Part shown: piece after piece, positions 1 through 8,535 of the stretch | Numbering within the stretch: the stretch's first letter is position 1 | Layout: each line of letters opens with the position of its first letter | Origin: Pyrodictiaceae archaeon | GTDB lineage: Archaea; Thermoproteota; Thermoprotei_A; Sulfolobales; Pyrodictiaceae | Assembly (NCBI GenBank): GCA_027046105.1 | Contig: JALTZQ010000218.1 | Location: 14,233 to 36,345, forward strand | Direction: 5' to 3' | DNA: 22,113 bases | Notes under the pieces: generated by a model | Seen by the model: the letters and a program-made list of their open reading frames with translations, nothing else | Database searches by the model: none | Told to the model about the DNA's origin: nothing | Program-made: the position numbers and the translations under genes

Positions 1-814
1 GGAGAAGACTCCAATGCTCATCGATAAACATTTGTGGAGAGCCAGAGTCAAGTAGTTCTTTTAGCCTCTCGTTTGTTCGCACAATATCTGCAAGCTTATG
101 TGTTAGATCGTCCTCGGCTCTTATGCCGCTTTCAAGGACTATTGAAGGTCTTACGTGGACCGGTGGAACGGGCAGAACGGTTAGTACCATCCACTCGGGC
201 CTTGCCTCCTTTGGGTCGAAGCCTAGGAGTCTTGCATCGTCGTCTGGTATTCTTTCAAGTCTTGATCGTATTTCTATCGGGTTTAAGTAGACCTTACCTT
301 CAGGTCTATCCTCATAGAAATTGTATGGCTTGTCAAGGATAATCTTATACTTTCTTTCACCGCAGTGTGGGCATTCAGTGACTTTAGCCGTTTTCTTCTT
401 TAATACCGTTATTAGCATACGTGCTAGGAGAGGCCACTTATGCTGAAGCCTTTCAAGTAGACGTAGATACCGCCTGATCTCCGATTCCGGTAAGAGGAGA
501 CGACCACATCTTGGACAAGTGGAACGTAATGTTTCATAGATTTGGCGGAGGAAGCCAACATGTAATACTGGTCTAACTAGCTCTATGTGTCCGAAATGAC
601 CTGGACAGTGTTTAGCATCATTACCGCACGTCATACATACTTGTCCTGGCGCAATAGCGCCAAGACGTGGATCCATGAGGCCTCCTTGGATTGGTCTACC
701 ATCTTCATCGTACAAGTCACTAGTTATTACTGCTGTTACGGACATCTTTCTTATTTCATCTGGTGAGAGAATACCGAACTTTATAGATTTGATAATCTTT
801 TCCTCAACGACCAT
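1..814 (-). CDS. rpoA1: DNA-directed RNA polymerase subunit A' (N-terminal part, cut by window edge)
   Basis: This is the clamp-side half of the archaeal RNAP largest subunit, cytoplasmic. About 271 codons are visible; the rest, including the catalytic NADFDGD loop, lies beyond the left edge. My own translation begins [20 protein letters not shown] and shows the N-terminal zinc site (C60, C63, C70, H73 in [18 protein letters not shown]). A second zinc site follows, with C100/C103 (CPRC) and C148/C151 (CPHC), as in archaeal A'. The ATG at 814 is preceded by AAGGTGA (821-827 on the minus strand) at a good distance. It starts 21 bases after the rpoB stop, so it is the third polymerase gene of the rpoH-rpoB-rpoA1 operon. 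No in-frame stop is seen in the visible part. Confidence 0.96.
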   Translation of the reverse strand, partial: MVVEEKIIKSIKFGILSPDEIRKMSVTAVITSDLYDEDGRPIQGGLMDPRLGAIAPGQVCMTCGNDAKHCPGHFGHIELVRPVLHVGFLRQIYETLRSTCPRCGRLLLPESEIRRYLRLLERLQHKWPLLARMLITVLKKKTAKVTECPHCGERKYKIILDKPYNFYEDRPEGKVYLNPIEIRSRLERIPDDDARLLGFDPKEARPEWMVLTVLPVPPVHVRPSIVLESGIRAEDDLTHKLADIVRTNERLKELLDSGSPQMFIDEHWSLL

Positions 815-835
815 TAACCATCACCTTAACATGAG

Positions 836-3800
836 TTATTCAGTTGGTTTCTTTTCGTGTAAGTATCCTAAGCGTAGTCTAGGTACAATACACATGCTTA
901 ACAATTCTTGTAGCAAGAGTTTAAAGGCGTATGGGACAACAGTTGCAGAGAACTTACCATTCTCGCCATGAATGGGGCACATGTATCTCCTTTTCTTCCT
1001 GTCGAACCATGCTATGTGGCCACAGAGCTCACACACATAGAGCACATAGCGATCACTACTTTCAAGCATACGTTCACGCAAGAGCATTGCAGCTCCATGA
1101 CCTACTAGACAGTCTCTCTCCATCTCACCAAATCTAAGACCACCCTCACGTGCCCGGCCTTCCGTAGGCTGCCTAGTCAATACCTGGACAGGGCCACGTG
1201 CTCTTGCATGGATCTTGTCTGCCACCATATGGTGTAGCTTCTGGTAGTAGACAATACCTATTAGTATTGGTGTACGCAGCATTTCACCAGTACGACCATC
1301 GTACACTATCTCCGTGCCATCAGGTGCATGGCCAAATCTGATGAGCTTCACCTTGATCCCGTCTAGGTCCTCCTTCGCAAATGGGGTGCCATCAACAGTC
1401 TTGGCTATCAGAGCAGCGTACTTGCCTGCTATTGTCTCAAATAGTTGTCCAAGAGTCATTCTTGAAGGGAATGCATGTGGGTTTATTATTACATCGGGTG
1501 TTATACCATCCTCAGTGAATGGCATATCGTATTGTGGCAGTAACATTCCAATCACTCCCTTCTGGCCATGGCGTGACGCGAATTTGTCGCCAAGCTCTGG
1601 TATTCTCTGGTCACGTACGCGTACCTTTACTAGTCTAAAGCCTTCAGTATTCTCTGTCAAAACAACCATGTCAACGACACCTTTTTCACCATGGCGCATT
1701 GTCACTGATGTGTCTCTTCTTCTAGCAGATACTGTACCAAATTCACGATACTCCTCCATAAATCTTGGTGGACTCGTTTTGCCGACAAGCACTTCGCCAC
1801 CATAGACCTCAACTTCAGGACTTACAATACCATCAGCATCTAGTTTTGTATATGATTCTGGAGGTCTTACGCCCTCCGTGTTGGGCGGAGGTATTTCTAT
1901 CTTGTCAGCTAGCCCTCCCGTGTACCTTCTCTCCTCTGTAGCATAGAGGCGGAAGAATGTTGAACGGGCAAGACCACGTTCTACAGAGGATTTATTCATT
2001 ATGATAGCGTCCTCAATGTTGTAACCCGTGAACGACATTACAGCTACTACCATGTTTTGGCCAGCCGGCCTACCATTAAACCCCATGATTTCAAGCATTC
2101 TTGTCTGTACAAGTGGTTTCTCAGGGTAATGGAGAAGGTGACCTCGCGTATCAGCTCTTATTTGGAAGTTTGCAGCATAAATTCCGAGAGCTTGTTTGGC
2201 CATCGCTGCTTGATAAGTATTACGTGGCGACTGATTATGTTCCGCGTATGGTATTGTTGAGGCAGTGACACCAAATATTGCAGCCGGCCAGATCTCCATG
2301 TGTGTATGTTCTGGTGTTAATTCGTGGGGGTTAATGGCTATATACGTGTTCTCCTCCTCTTCAGCATCGATAAGCTCTACTATACCATGTTTAAGCAAAT
2401 CACTGAAGCTCCATTCACCCTTCTTTAGCTTCTCAATATGTTCCCTGGTGAGCCTAAGCTTGCCGTTTTCTACAACAAAGACTGGGCGTAGGACACGTCC
2501 TGCATCAGTGTTTATACGTACTTCTGGCGCAGTTATGCCGCGATAATAGGCAACATTAACATCTGGTGGTATCTTGCCCTCTCTCCTTAACCTTCTTATC
2601 TCGTTGGCTAGCTTTTCCCCATCAGGATGGAATCCTATGAATTTTCCATTCAGGAATACCCTTGCAGCAGAAGCTATGTCTGGAGGATAGTAGCCCAGCT
2701 TTCTAACCTCATTAAAGACCTCGACTACATCTCTCATCCCAAGCTCGTATAGAAGTTTCTCAATGAGCTTCTCGTCGACGCCAGGTGTGATATAGGCCAT
2801 TACGGCAAGATTCTTTACAAGGCCACAATTGGGTCCTTCTGGGGTTTCAAACGGGCATATTCTACCCCACTGTGTACCGTGTACATCGCGGGCTTCAAAG
2901 TGTGGTTGACTTCTACTTAGGGGTGATACTAGGCGGCGTAAGTGGCTTAACATTGACAGCCAATTAGTGCGGTCGAGGATTTGACTTACACCAGTCCTTT
3001 GCCCAGGCCAATTTCCTGTTGCAAGTGCTTCACGAAGCCTCCCCGTGATTATATCTGAACGCACTATTTGCCTGACACTTATTCTTCGTCCACGAGCACG
3101 CAGCCTTTCAATGCTCTCTCTCATTTCTTGTACAAGACTTCTCATAGCTGTACGGAAGACTATCGCTATGAGATCTCCCGCAAGCAATATACGCTTATTA
3201 GCGTAGTGGTCTTTGTCATCAGGTTTTCTCCTACCAAGCACTAGCTCAAAGAGCCTATTGACCATCTGTCCCAGGAAAAGGGCTTTCTTGATGCGATCCT
3301 CGGGTCTTGTACCTAGGTGAGGAAGAACCAGCGTATCTAGCGCTCTTTCACCAACCCTTATACGGTAATCACGAGGCTTACCTATCGAGTCTCTATACCT
3401 GCTACCAACATAGTCGAGGGCGTCCTCGACCGTTGCAATTGCACGTGCCTGCTCCAGCGACGGGATGAGGAACTGTTGTATCTCGGGATCCGAGCTAACA
3501 GCAAGCACTATGTCTCGATCACTCTCGAGGCCAAGGGCCCTCATGAGGATTACGAAAGGTATCTTGCTAAGAGCGCGAGGTATTGAAACATGGAGTGTAC
3601 CATCTTTATGATAGTCTATTATAAGTTGATACCTTGCACCTGCATGAGCAGATATTATTTTTGCTGCATAGAGGGCAGCTGTCGTCCCTGCACGTGCCTT
3701 GTCTACAAGTATTCTATTTGATGCCTGATCCTCCTGCATTACAATGACTCTCTCTGACCCATTTATGATAAAGTATCCTCCTGGATCCTTTGGATCCTCA

Positions 3801-4258
3801 CCGGCCTCTATCAGAGCTCGCTCACATTCTTCTCTAGGTCGACCTTCATAAAAACACTTGGCTAGAGGATCGGCTTTTGATCGAAGCATGACAGGAATAT
3901 AGCCTAAAACTACTTCCTCGATGCCACGCTCAATACCATTTTCAACAATAAGTATCTTAGCCTTAATTGGCGCTGCATACGTTAGGTCTCTTATCCTACA
4001 CTCAAGAGGGGTCACTGTATGCTCACTACCATCGCTTTCCGTTACCGCAGGCTCACCTAATTCTACGTCAAGAATCCTTACCTCGTACTCTCTACGAGGC
4101 CCTATTATTGTCCCAAATTCTCGTACAATTTCCTTAAGCTCCTTTTCTACGAATCTGTTGTAAGAATCGATATGCTGCCGCACCAGGCCATACTCGCGAA
4201 GGAATGCCTCCATTACAACCCATCTATCTTCCATGGATGGAAAATGGTTTACCGTCAA
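836..4258 (-). CDS. rpoB: DNA-directed RNA polymerase subunit B (undivided)
   Basis: The second-largest RNAP subunit, 1140 residues, forms one side of the active-centre cleft. It is a single fused chain rather than split B'/B'', as expected in Crenarchaeota. Visible hallmarks are NGSERVIVMQEDQASNRI near residue 170, DDKDHYANKR near 350, the GHFxxP-like ETPEGPNCGLVKNLA segment, LGDKFASRHGQKGVIG, and GEMERDCLVGHGAAML near the C terminus. A C-terminal zinc ribbon (CELCGHIAWF...CPIHG) follows. I take the TTG at 4258 as start because GGGAGGTG sits 6 bases upstream; the first ATG is 8 codons further in and has no such site. It lies 18 bases after rpoH and 21 before rpoA1, so the three genes should be co-transcribed. 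Confidence 0.98.
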   Translation of the reverse strand: MTVNHFPSMEDRWVVMEAFLREYGLVRQHIDSYNRFVEKELKEIVREFGTIIGPRREYEVRILDVELGEPAVTESDGSEHTVTPLECRIRDLTYAAPIKAKILIVENGIERGIEEVVLGYIPVMLRSKADPLAKCFYEGRPREECERALIEAGEDPKDPGGYFIINGSERVIVMQEDQASNRILVDKARAGTTAALYAAKIISAHAGARYQLIIDYHKDGTLHVSIPRALSKIPFVILMRALGLESDRDIVLAVSSDPEIQQFLIPSLEQARAIATVEDALDYVGSRYRDSIGKPRDYRIRVGERALDTLVLPHLGTRPEDRIKKALFLGQMVNRLFELVLGRRKPDDKDHYANKRILLAGDLIAIVFRTAMRSLVQEMRESIERLRARGRRISVRQIVRSDIITGRLREALATGNWPGQRTGVSQILDRTNWLSMLSHLRRLVSPLSRSQPHFEARDVHGTQWGRICPFETPEGPNCGLVKNLAVMAYITPGVDEKLIEKLLYELGMRDVVEVFNEVRKLGYYPPDIASAARVFLNGKFIGFHPDGEKLANEIRRLRREGKIPPDVNVAYYRGITAPEVRINTDAGRVLRPVFVVENGKLRLTREHIEKLKKGEWSFSDLLKHGIVELIDAEEEENTYIAINPHELTPEHTHMEIWPAAIFGVTASTIPYAEHNQSPRNTYQAAMAKQALGIYAANFQIRADTRGHLLHYPEKPLVQTRMLEIMGFNGRPAGQNMVVAVMSFTGYNIEDAIIMNKSSVERGLARSTFFRLYATEERRYTGGLADKIEIPPPNTEGVRPPESYTKLDADGIVSPEVEVYGGEVLVGKTSPPRFMEEYREFGTVSARRRDTSVTMRHGEKGVVDMVVLTENTEGFRLVKVRVRDQRIPELGDKFASRHGQKGVIGMLLPQYDMPFTEDGITPDVIINPHAFPSRMTLGQLFETIAGKYAALIAKTVDGTPFAKEDLDGIKVKLIRFGHAPDGTEIVYDGRTGEMLRTPILIGIVYYQKLHHMVADKIHARARGPVQVLTRQPTEGRAREGGLRFGEMERDCLVGHGAAMLLRERMLESSDRYVLYVCELCGHIAWFDRKKRRYMCPIHGENGKFSATVVPYAFKLLLQELLSMCIVPRLRLGYLHEKKPTE

Positions 4259-4264
4259 TAATTA

Positions 4265-4272
4265 CACCTCCC
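4265..4272 (-). promoter_or_regulatory. Shine-Dalgarno site of rpoB that decides a TTG start
   Basis: GGGAGGTG on the minus strand, 6 bases ahead of the TTG at 4258. It favours the TTG over the ATG eight codons downstream. Confidence 0.75.
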
Positions 4273-4276
4273 ATCA

Positions 4277-4528
4277 TCAGTATCCAACAACGTAGCGGTA
4301 AACTACTATCTCACCTGCTGTAGGACTCTTACGATATATACGGACAATATCACCAGGTTTTGCACCAATGGCTCTTGCCACGGGATCGGTTGCTCTGAGC
4401 CATGGAAGTTGTTCGGGGCGTACGCCAAGCCTTTTAAGTATCTCTATTGCCTCCTCCGGTGGAACAACCTCATGACGCGGAACAAGCTCGTGTTCAAGGA
4501 TGTTGAACGATTTCTTTTGCTTAGGCAT
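4277..4528 (-). CDS. rpoH: DNA-directed RNA polymerase subunit H (Rpb5-like)
   Basis: A small RNAP subunit of 83 residues, matching the C-terminal globular domain of eukaryotic Rpb5 and the usual archaeal length. It sits at the lower jaw of the polymerase. Recognised from [19 protein letters not shown] at the N terminus and the basic [19 protein letters not shown] at the C terminus, the typical ending of this family. The ATG at 4528 is preceded by GGGGAGG (4534-4540). A TATA-like box lies about 85 bases upstream, so this is probably the first gene of the polymerase operon. rpoB starts 18 bases after its stop. Confidence 0.97.
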   Translation of the reverse strand: MPKQKKSFNILEHELVPRHEVVPPEEAIEILKRLGVRPEQLPWLRATDPVARAIGAKPGDIVRIYRKSPTAGEIVVYRYVVGY

Positions 4529-4610
4529 CTAGGCCTCCCCAACCATAATTACATATCATAAGGATATTTACGAGTGGTTCCTGCTATGCATCCCAAGACC
4601 GCTACTAGCT

Positions 4611-4618
4611 ATTTATAA
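4611..4618 (-). promoter_or_regulatory. TATA box, probable promoter of the rpoH-rpoB-rpoA1 operon
   Basis: On the minus strand this reads TTATAAAT within AAAATGTTATAAATAGC, in the 121-base gap between L37e and rpoH. A start site would be expected near 4588-4592, giving a leader of about 60 bases with the GGGGAGG site near its end. Identified by eye only. Confidence 0.5.
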
Positions 4619-4649
4619 CATTTTCTTTTACGAGGGAAGAACCGTTTTA

Positions 4650-4838
4650 CTAGCGTAGCCTTACACGATTAACCTTCTTGTTCATCCATGAATATCTTCG
4701 TATTCTCCTACTTCTACCAAAACCACATGCAGCACAGTAGCCTTTCGCTACATTATATGAGTGGCGGCCACAGCGTCTACATCTAATATGTGTTTTACCT
4801 TTACTCATTTTACCAAACGATGGTGTACCCTTACTCAT
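4650..4838 (-). CDS. rpl37e: 50S ribosomal protein L37e
   Basis: A zinc-binding protein of the large ribosomal subunit, 62 residues, the normal length for archaeal L37e. The family opening (KGTPSFGKM) is followed by four zinc ligands C20/C23 and C35/C38 in [22 protein letters not shown], then a very basic tail ([17 protein letters not shown]). The ATG at 4838 is preceded by GGAGGTG; this ribosome binding site overlaps the stop codon of the upstream SmAP gene, so the two are translated from one message. The SmAP-L37e pairing is common in archaea. The short doubled MSKG near the N terminus gives a second in-frame ATG, but family alignment supports the first. Confidence 0.97.
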   Translation of the reverse strand: MSKGTPSFGKMSKGKTHIRCRRCGRHSYNVAKGYCAACGFGRSRRIRRYSWMNKKVNRVRLR

Positions 4839-4852
4839 AACCTTTTCACCTC

Positions 4853-5080
4853 CTAGTAGGGTGATGGAGAAACTAGTATTACATTATCGCCCCTAATGAC
4901 TATCGTCCCAAGTTTTCTAGTACCACCACCTTCTAGAAGCTCCTCAGCATCCTCTAATACTAGGTTTAAGTGTTGATCGTAGCTTTTTAGCTTACCACGT
5001 ACCTCCTTTGCGCCTTTCAGCTTAACCAGGACGATATTGCCCAAGTTCTCGGCCAGCACCTTGTGCGTTGTTTCTGCCAA
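4853..5080 (-). CDS. Sm-like RNA-binding protein (SmAP/LSm)
   Basis: An archaeal LSm protein, 75 residues, expected to form a heptameric ring binding U-rich RNA. The Sm1 motif covers [20 protein letters not shown] and the following [11 protein letters not shown]; the Sm2 motif is [14 protein letters not shown] near the C terminus. The start is TTG at 5080: the in-frame stop TAA lies just two codons upstream, so no earlier start is possible, and AGGGG lies about 9 bases ahead. It is first gene of an SmAP-L37e pair, with the stop codon embedded in the L37e ribosome binding site. It diverges from the PUA-protein gene and appears to share a TATA region with it. Confidence 0.95.
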   Translation of the reverse strand: MAETTHKVLAENLGNIVLVKLKGAKEVRGKLKSYDQHLNLVLEDAEELLEGGGTRKLGTIVIRGDNVILVSPSPY

Positions 5081-5119
5081 ACCTTATTCCCCTAAGCCAC
5101 CCTCCCTATCCGATAGAGG

Positions 5120-5127
5120 TTATAAGC
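5120..5127. promoter_or_regulatory. TATA-like element between divergent SmAP and PUA-protein genes
   Basis: ttataagc on the plus strand, GCTTATAA on the minus strand, in the 83-base divergent gap. Expected start sites are near 5098 (minus, SmAP) and near 5150 (plus, PUA protein). Only one clear TATA-like element is visible for the two genes. Confidence 0.4.
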
Positions 5128-5163
5128 CTACCCTTCACGAGTGTAGGCTATGGTGCATAGTCT

Positions 5164-5652
5164 GTGCGTAGATGGCTTTTATCTAAGCGTGACCGTAAAA
5201 AAGTTTTACAAGAATTGAGAGAAAGATATCCTGGCTTTAGGCTAGAGAGCGAGAAACTCGAAATGGTTATCGACGATGACATTGAGATTCTATTGGTGAA
5301 TGGACGAGCTGGTTTTATACGTGAAAGCGGAGAGTTAATACCCCATCTTCGCTTGCTTCTACGTCACGGATATCGTGACTGGCTCCCCTACATAGTAGTT
5401 GATCAGGGTGCTGTAGGGCCTATCTCGCGTGGCGCTGACCTTATGCGTCCAGGAATTATAGAGATAGAGGGAGGATTTGAAGCTGGTAGTATAGTCGTTA
5501 TCGCTGAGCCCACAAGACTCCTTCCTTTAGCTGTTCATCGAGCCCTTTACTCCTCTCGAGAAATAGAGGCTATGAGCAAGGGTAGAGTCACAAAACGGGT
5601 ACACTATGTAGGTGATCGTTATTGGAGATATGCTGATGAGCATGGTTTCTAG
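5164..5652 (+). CDS. PUA-domain RNA-binding protein, MCT-1/Tma20-like
   Basis: A 162-residue protein with a pre-PUA region (about 1-75) and a C-terminal PUA domain (about 78-155: PYIVVDQGAVGPISRGADLM, PGIIEIEGGFEAGSIVVIAE). This is the architecture of archaeal relatives of eukaryotic MCTS1/Tma20, which acts with DENR in ribosome recycling and re-initiation. The archaeal role is inferred, not seen. The start is GTG at 5164: an in-frame TAG lies directly before it at 5158-5160, and no ribosome binding site is visible, so the mRNA may be nearly leaderless. It ends two bases before the stop of the convergent fttA gene. Confidence 0.88.
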   Translation: MRRWLLSKRDRKKVLQELRERYPGFRLESEKLEMVIDDDIEILLVNGRAGFIRESGELIPHLRLLLRHGYRDWLPYIVVDQGAVGPISRGADLMRPGIIEIEGGFEAGSIVVIAEPTRLLPLAVHRALYSSREIEAMSKGRVTKRVHYVGDRYWRYADEHGF

Positions 5653-5654
5653 AT

Positions 5655-7589
5655 TTAGGCTATTCCCGATACATATATGCTGTCAAGCACAGACGGTACT
5701 AGGACTTCAGTGTCTGACGCATAACCTAGTTTGGGTAATGACTTTTGCAGACTTTGAGCAAACTCTCTTATCACATTAGGCTCGCCATGAGCTAATATTA
5801 TCCTCTTCGGCTTTGGCTTCATGTTCTTTAGGAATCTCAATAGCTGTGTTCGATCCGAATGACCGGAGAAGCCCTCAACACTCTCCACCTCCATTTTTAT
5901 CTTGACGACCTCTAGTTTGCCCTCAGGACTTATCATTGTAATCTCCCTGGCACCATCCTTTATTTGGCGACCAAGTGTCCCCTTAACCTGGTATGATACA
6001 AAGAGTAGTTTGTTTCTTGGATCCTCAGCCATCATGTACAAGTACTCGACAGATGGGCCACCTTGAAGCATGCCAGATGTTGCGAGGATTACACAAGGTT
6101 CCTTGTCTTTGACTATGTCTTCTCTCATTTGCCTATTCTCAACCTTTACTATAAACTCGTCCTCGAAGGGGTTCTCACCATTGAATATTCTTTGCTGTAA
6201 TTGCGAGGATAGCAGTTCGGGGTAGGATAGATGTATTGCTGTAACCTCATCTATCATACCGTCAATGTATATTGTTATCTTGTCTAGCTTCTTTTGTCGT
6301 ATATAGTCTGCTATGACAAGTAGTATTTCTTGTGCACGGCCTACAGCCATTACTGGTATTAGCACCTTGCCTCCTTTGAGCATTGTACTTAGAATGTGGT
6401 TTATCAATTCTTTTTCGGCATCACTGCGCTTCTTCTGCACTGTTGTACCATAAGTCGTCTCCATTATCAATGTCTCTACTCTTGGAAAACTATCATGAGC
6501 CTTATCAAGCAGTTTTGTCCTATCATACTTGAAGTCGCCGGTGTAGACTATATTATGAAGTCCTTCGCCAATGTGCAAGTGAGCCATCGCTGAGCCTAGT
6601 ATATGCCCTGCATTATAGAATGTAAGTTTGATATCTGGTGCTATATCAGTTACCTCGCCATAATCTAATGGTATTGTGTGAAGGATCATCTTCTTGACTT
6701 CAAGCTGGGAATATGGTGGTCTACTGCCCTCCCTCTGTGTTATGTCAAGTAAATCAAGTTGAGAGAGAACCATTAGGTCTCTAGTGGGTTTCGTTGCATA
6801 GACTGGCCCCTTGTAGCCATACTTGAAGAGGAATGGCACTAAGCCCATATGATCTAAGTGTGCATGCGTAACTACCACTGCGTCGAGTTCGTCTAGACGT
6901 AGTTGATCAATATCTATTCGTGGAAACCTTGTGTAACCTACACCACCCGGGTTTATGCCTAGGTCGAGGAGAACTCTGCTCTCTGGTGTTTCGACGAGTA
7001 TTGCTGATCGTCCTACTTCCATGAATCCTCCTAGTGCTGTTATCCTAACATAGCGGTTCTCGAATATTACACCGCGATGTATTCTTTCACCAACTGATCG
7101 TAGAAATGAGAGACGATACATGCTTTGTGAGAGCATGTAGTCTATTATCTTGTTTAATGTCACTGAGTCTCTTGGTGCAGCTCTAACAACGTTTAGCCTC
7201 CAACCAGTCTCAACTAATACCTTATTATAAATTGAGCGACCCTTACCATAGACTAGGCCTACCTTCTCTGCCTTGACTATTACCTCACCAAGTACGTCAT
7301 CGAACATGATTGCTTTAATTTTCGCCTCCTTGGGTACCGTTGAAAGTATTATCTCCTTGGTTTCCTCCTTACTCTTCCTTATAGAGGGGTCTGTCCTAAT
7401 CACTATTCTCTTTTTAAGCTTCTTTGCTATTTCCCTTACTACACTGGGGTTTTTGACAATAATGGCAGGATTTCTAGTATATACAGCTATCTCGGGACCC
7501 TCAAACTCTACTCTTGAAATCTGTGCTTCGGGTGGCATATGCTGTAGTATAGTGAATACTATGCTCCGGACCTCGCTGCGTTTATGCAT
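5655..7589 (-). CDS. fttA: FttA/aCPSF1: KH - metallo-beta-lactamase - beta-CASP ribonuclease, transcription termination factor
   Basis: Homologue of the CPSF73 cleavage nuclease; in archaea it cuts nascent RNA at U-rich sites and terminates transcription. From the ATG at 7589 it is 644 residues: two KH-like domains (about 1-140, opening with MPPEAQISRVEFEGPEIAVY), then the MBL fold with HTHAHLDHMG (H242, H244, D246, H247), H329 in AGHILGSA and D352 in TGDFKYD. A beta-CASP domain and C-terminal FSGHSDR and LAHGEPN motifs follow. All metal ligands look intact. An in-frame TTG at 7619 would add 10 residues, but GAGGGGTG at 7601-7608 supports the ATG, and that length fits the family. It stands alone on the minus strand close to the RNAP operon, which suits a polymerase partner. 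Confidence 0.96.
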   Translation of the reverse strand: MHKRSEVRSIVFTILQHMPPEAQISRVEFEGPEIAVYTRNPAIIVKNPSVVREIAKKLKKRIVIRTDPSIRKSKEETKEIILSTVPKEAKIKAIMFDDVLGEVIVKAEKVGLVYGKGRSIYNKVLVETGWRLNVVRAAPRDSVTLNKIIDYMLSQSMYRLSFLRSVGERIHRGVIFENRYVRITALGGFMEVGRSAILVETPESRVLLDLGINPGGVGYTRFPRIDIDQLRLDELDAVVVTHAHLDHMGLVPFLFKYGYKGPVYATKPTRDLMVLSQLDLLDITQREGSRPPYSQLEVKKMILHTIPLDYGEVTDIAPDIKLTFYNAGHILGSAMAHLHIGEGLHNIVYTGDFKYDRTKLLDKAHDSFPRVETLIMETTYGTTVQKKRSDAEKELINHILSTMLKGGKVLIPVMAVGRAQEILLVIADYIRQKKLDKITIYIDGMIDEVTAIHLSYPELLSSQLQQRIFNGENPFEDEFIVKVENRQMREDIVKDKEPCVILATSGMLQGGPSVEYLYMMAEDPRNKLLFVSYQVKGTLGRQIKDGAREITMISPEGKLEVVKIKMEVESVEGFSGHSDRTQLLRFLKNMKPKPKRIILAHGEPNVIREFAQSLQKSLPKLGYASDTEVLVPSVLDSIYVSGIA

Positions 7590-7600
7590 GTCTGTTTGGA

Positions 7601-7608
7601 CACCCCTC
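7601..7608 (-). promoter_or_regulatory. Ribosome binding site supporting the ATG start of fttA
   Basis: GAGGGGTG on the minus strand, 11 bases before the ATG at 7589. The alternative TTG at 7619 has no purine-rich site ahead of it. Confidence 0.5.
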
Positions 7609-7730
7609 AATGGAAACAATAACTATCATAATACTATCGCCTTGTCTGGCTATGCGACACAATCATGAATGAGAGAAGGGATTATGCGTGGGAGGTTATT
7701 TCACCATAGCAAAAGATTCCGTCGATTATT

Positions 7731-7740
7731 GCTTATATAG
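7731..7740 (-). promoter_or_regulatory. TATA-like box, possible fttA promoter
   Basis: CTATATAAGC preceded by AAA on the minus strand. A start site near 7710 would give fttA a leader of about 120 bases. The element is symmetrical enough to work on the plus strand as well, but no plus-strand gene follows. No better box is seen nearer the gene. Confidence 0.35.
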
Positions 7741-7747
7741 TTTACCC

Positions 7748-7776
7748 CTCGTAGTATAAGGTATAGACTATACGAG
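7748..7776. repeat. Palindrome between psmB and fttA
   Basis: gtatag-a-ctatac at 7761-7773 is a perfect 6-base inverted repeat around one base. A second pair of arms, ctcgta (7748-7753) and tacgag (7771-7776), partly overlaps it. It lies about 20 bases after the psmB stop and 20-40 bases upstream of the putative fttA TATA box, so it may be an RNA hairpin at the psmB mRNA end or an operator for fttA. Confidence 0.5.
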
Positions 7777-7797
7777 TGTACCACGAAGGAATCCATG

Positions 7798-8427
7798 TTA
7801 TAGATTGAAGTCGTATTCACGGTAAAAGTCCTTACCTATAACTACAACTTTTATGCCATTACCGGTAAAGGCATCACGCCTTATTGATGATTTGACTGCT
7901 CTCTTTGCGAGCTCAACGGCTTCGTCAAGGCTAAGGTCCTCTCTATACCCATCCTCTATGACTCCTATGGCTGTCGGCGAACCGGATCCCGTTGCAACGT
8001 ATTTTTCTTCTGTTAATGTACCAAACCAATCGAGATTGAAGAGGCGTGGCCTAGTGTCATAGCCTCCTAGTAGTAATTGGACTATAAACGGGAATAACCT
8101 GGATGAAAAGAGTATGTTTGATAACAGTGTTGCTGCTGCCCTGATTGGCATCCGCATCTTTGTTTGTCTTTCATAAAGCTCTGCTTGAACATGTAACCAC
8201 TCAGCAAGTACCTGGGCATCGGCTACAAGGCCCGCTGTTGTCATCGCCATATAGTCTGTTATCTTGATTATTTTTCTTGTCTTCTTGTGTGCTACATAGT
8301 AGCCGGCTGTTGCCCTTTTATCTGCTGCAAGGACAACATAGTCTCTTAGCTTTATCCCAACTGTTGTTGTACCACTGGTTAATAATCGTGAATTGTAGCG
8401 CGTGGGCACTATTGCTGAACCGTACAA
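7798..8427 (-). CDS. psmB: Proteasome beta subunit, catalytic type
   Basis: Protease subunit of the 20S proteasome, 209 residues. A propeptide of about 19 residues ends in SG, before Thr20, which becomes the N-terminal nucleophile Thr1 after self-cleavage (TSGTTTVGIK). Numbered from Thr1, Asp17 (AADKR) and Lys33 (TRKI) are both present, so this chain should be active. Other family marks are TTAGLVADAQ, GGYDTRPRLFNLD and the GSGSPTAIGVIED segment near the C terminus. The start is probably TTG at 8427; no clear ribosome binding site is seen, so it is uncertain, but this affects only the removed propeptide. It is single on the minus strand, divergent from egsA. A second, inactive beta subunit is encoded at 15370-15990. 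Confidence 0.96.
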   Translation of the reverse strand: MYGSAIVPTRYNSRLLTSGTTTVGIKLRDYVVLAADKRATAGYYVAHKKTRKIIKITDYMAMTTAGLVADAQVLAEWLHVQAELYERQTKMRMPIRAAATLLSNILFSSRLFPFIVQLLLGGYDTRPRLFNLDWFGTLTEEKYVATGSGSPTAIGVIEDGYREDLSLDEAVELAKRAVKSSIRRDAFTGNGIKVVVIGKDFYREYDFNL

Positions 8428-8462
8428 GTCTCTTGCCCCGCGCCTTACGCTACCTCGGAGCC

Positions 8463-8472
8463 TTTATATTTA
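8463..8472. promoter_or_regulatory. TATA-like element between divergent psmB and egsA
   Basis: tttatattta on the plus strand (TAAATATAAA on the minus strand). It is about 40 bases from the psmB start and about 65 from the egsA ATG, and is the only TATA-like stretch in the 108-base gap. Confidence 0.45.
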
Positions 8473-8535
8473 GTATTAGTGGTGTGCTAGTGTCTTGTAA
8501 GTAGAGGCGTAAAGTGCAGTTCGGGATGAACGAGG

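Noticed and set aside
1314..1805. A 163-codon plus-strand open frame inside rpoB
   Set aside because: Shadow of a highly conserved part of rpoB; Ser/Pro-rich translation with no family resemblance.
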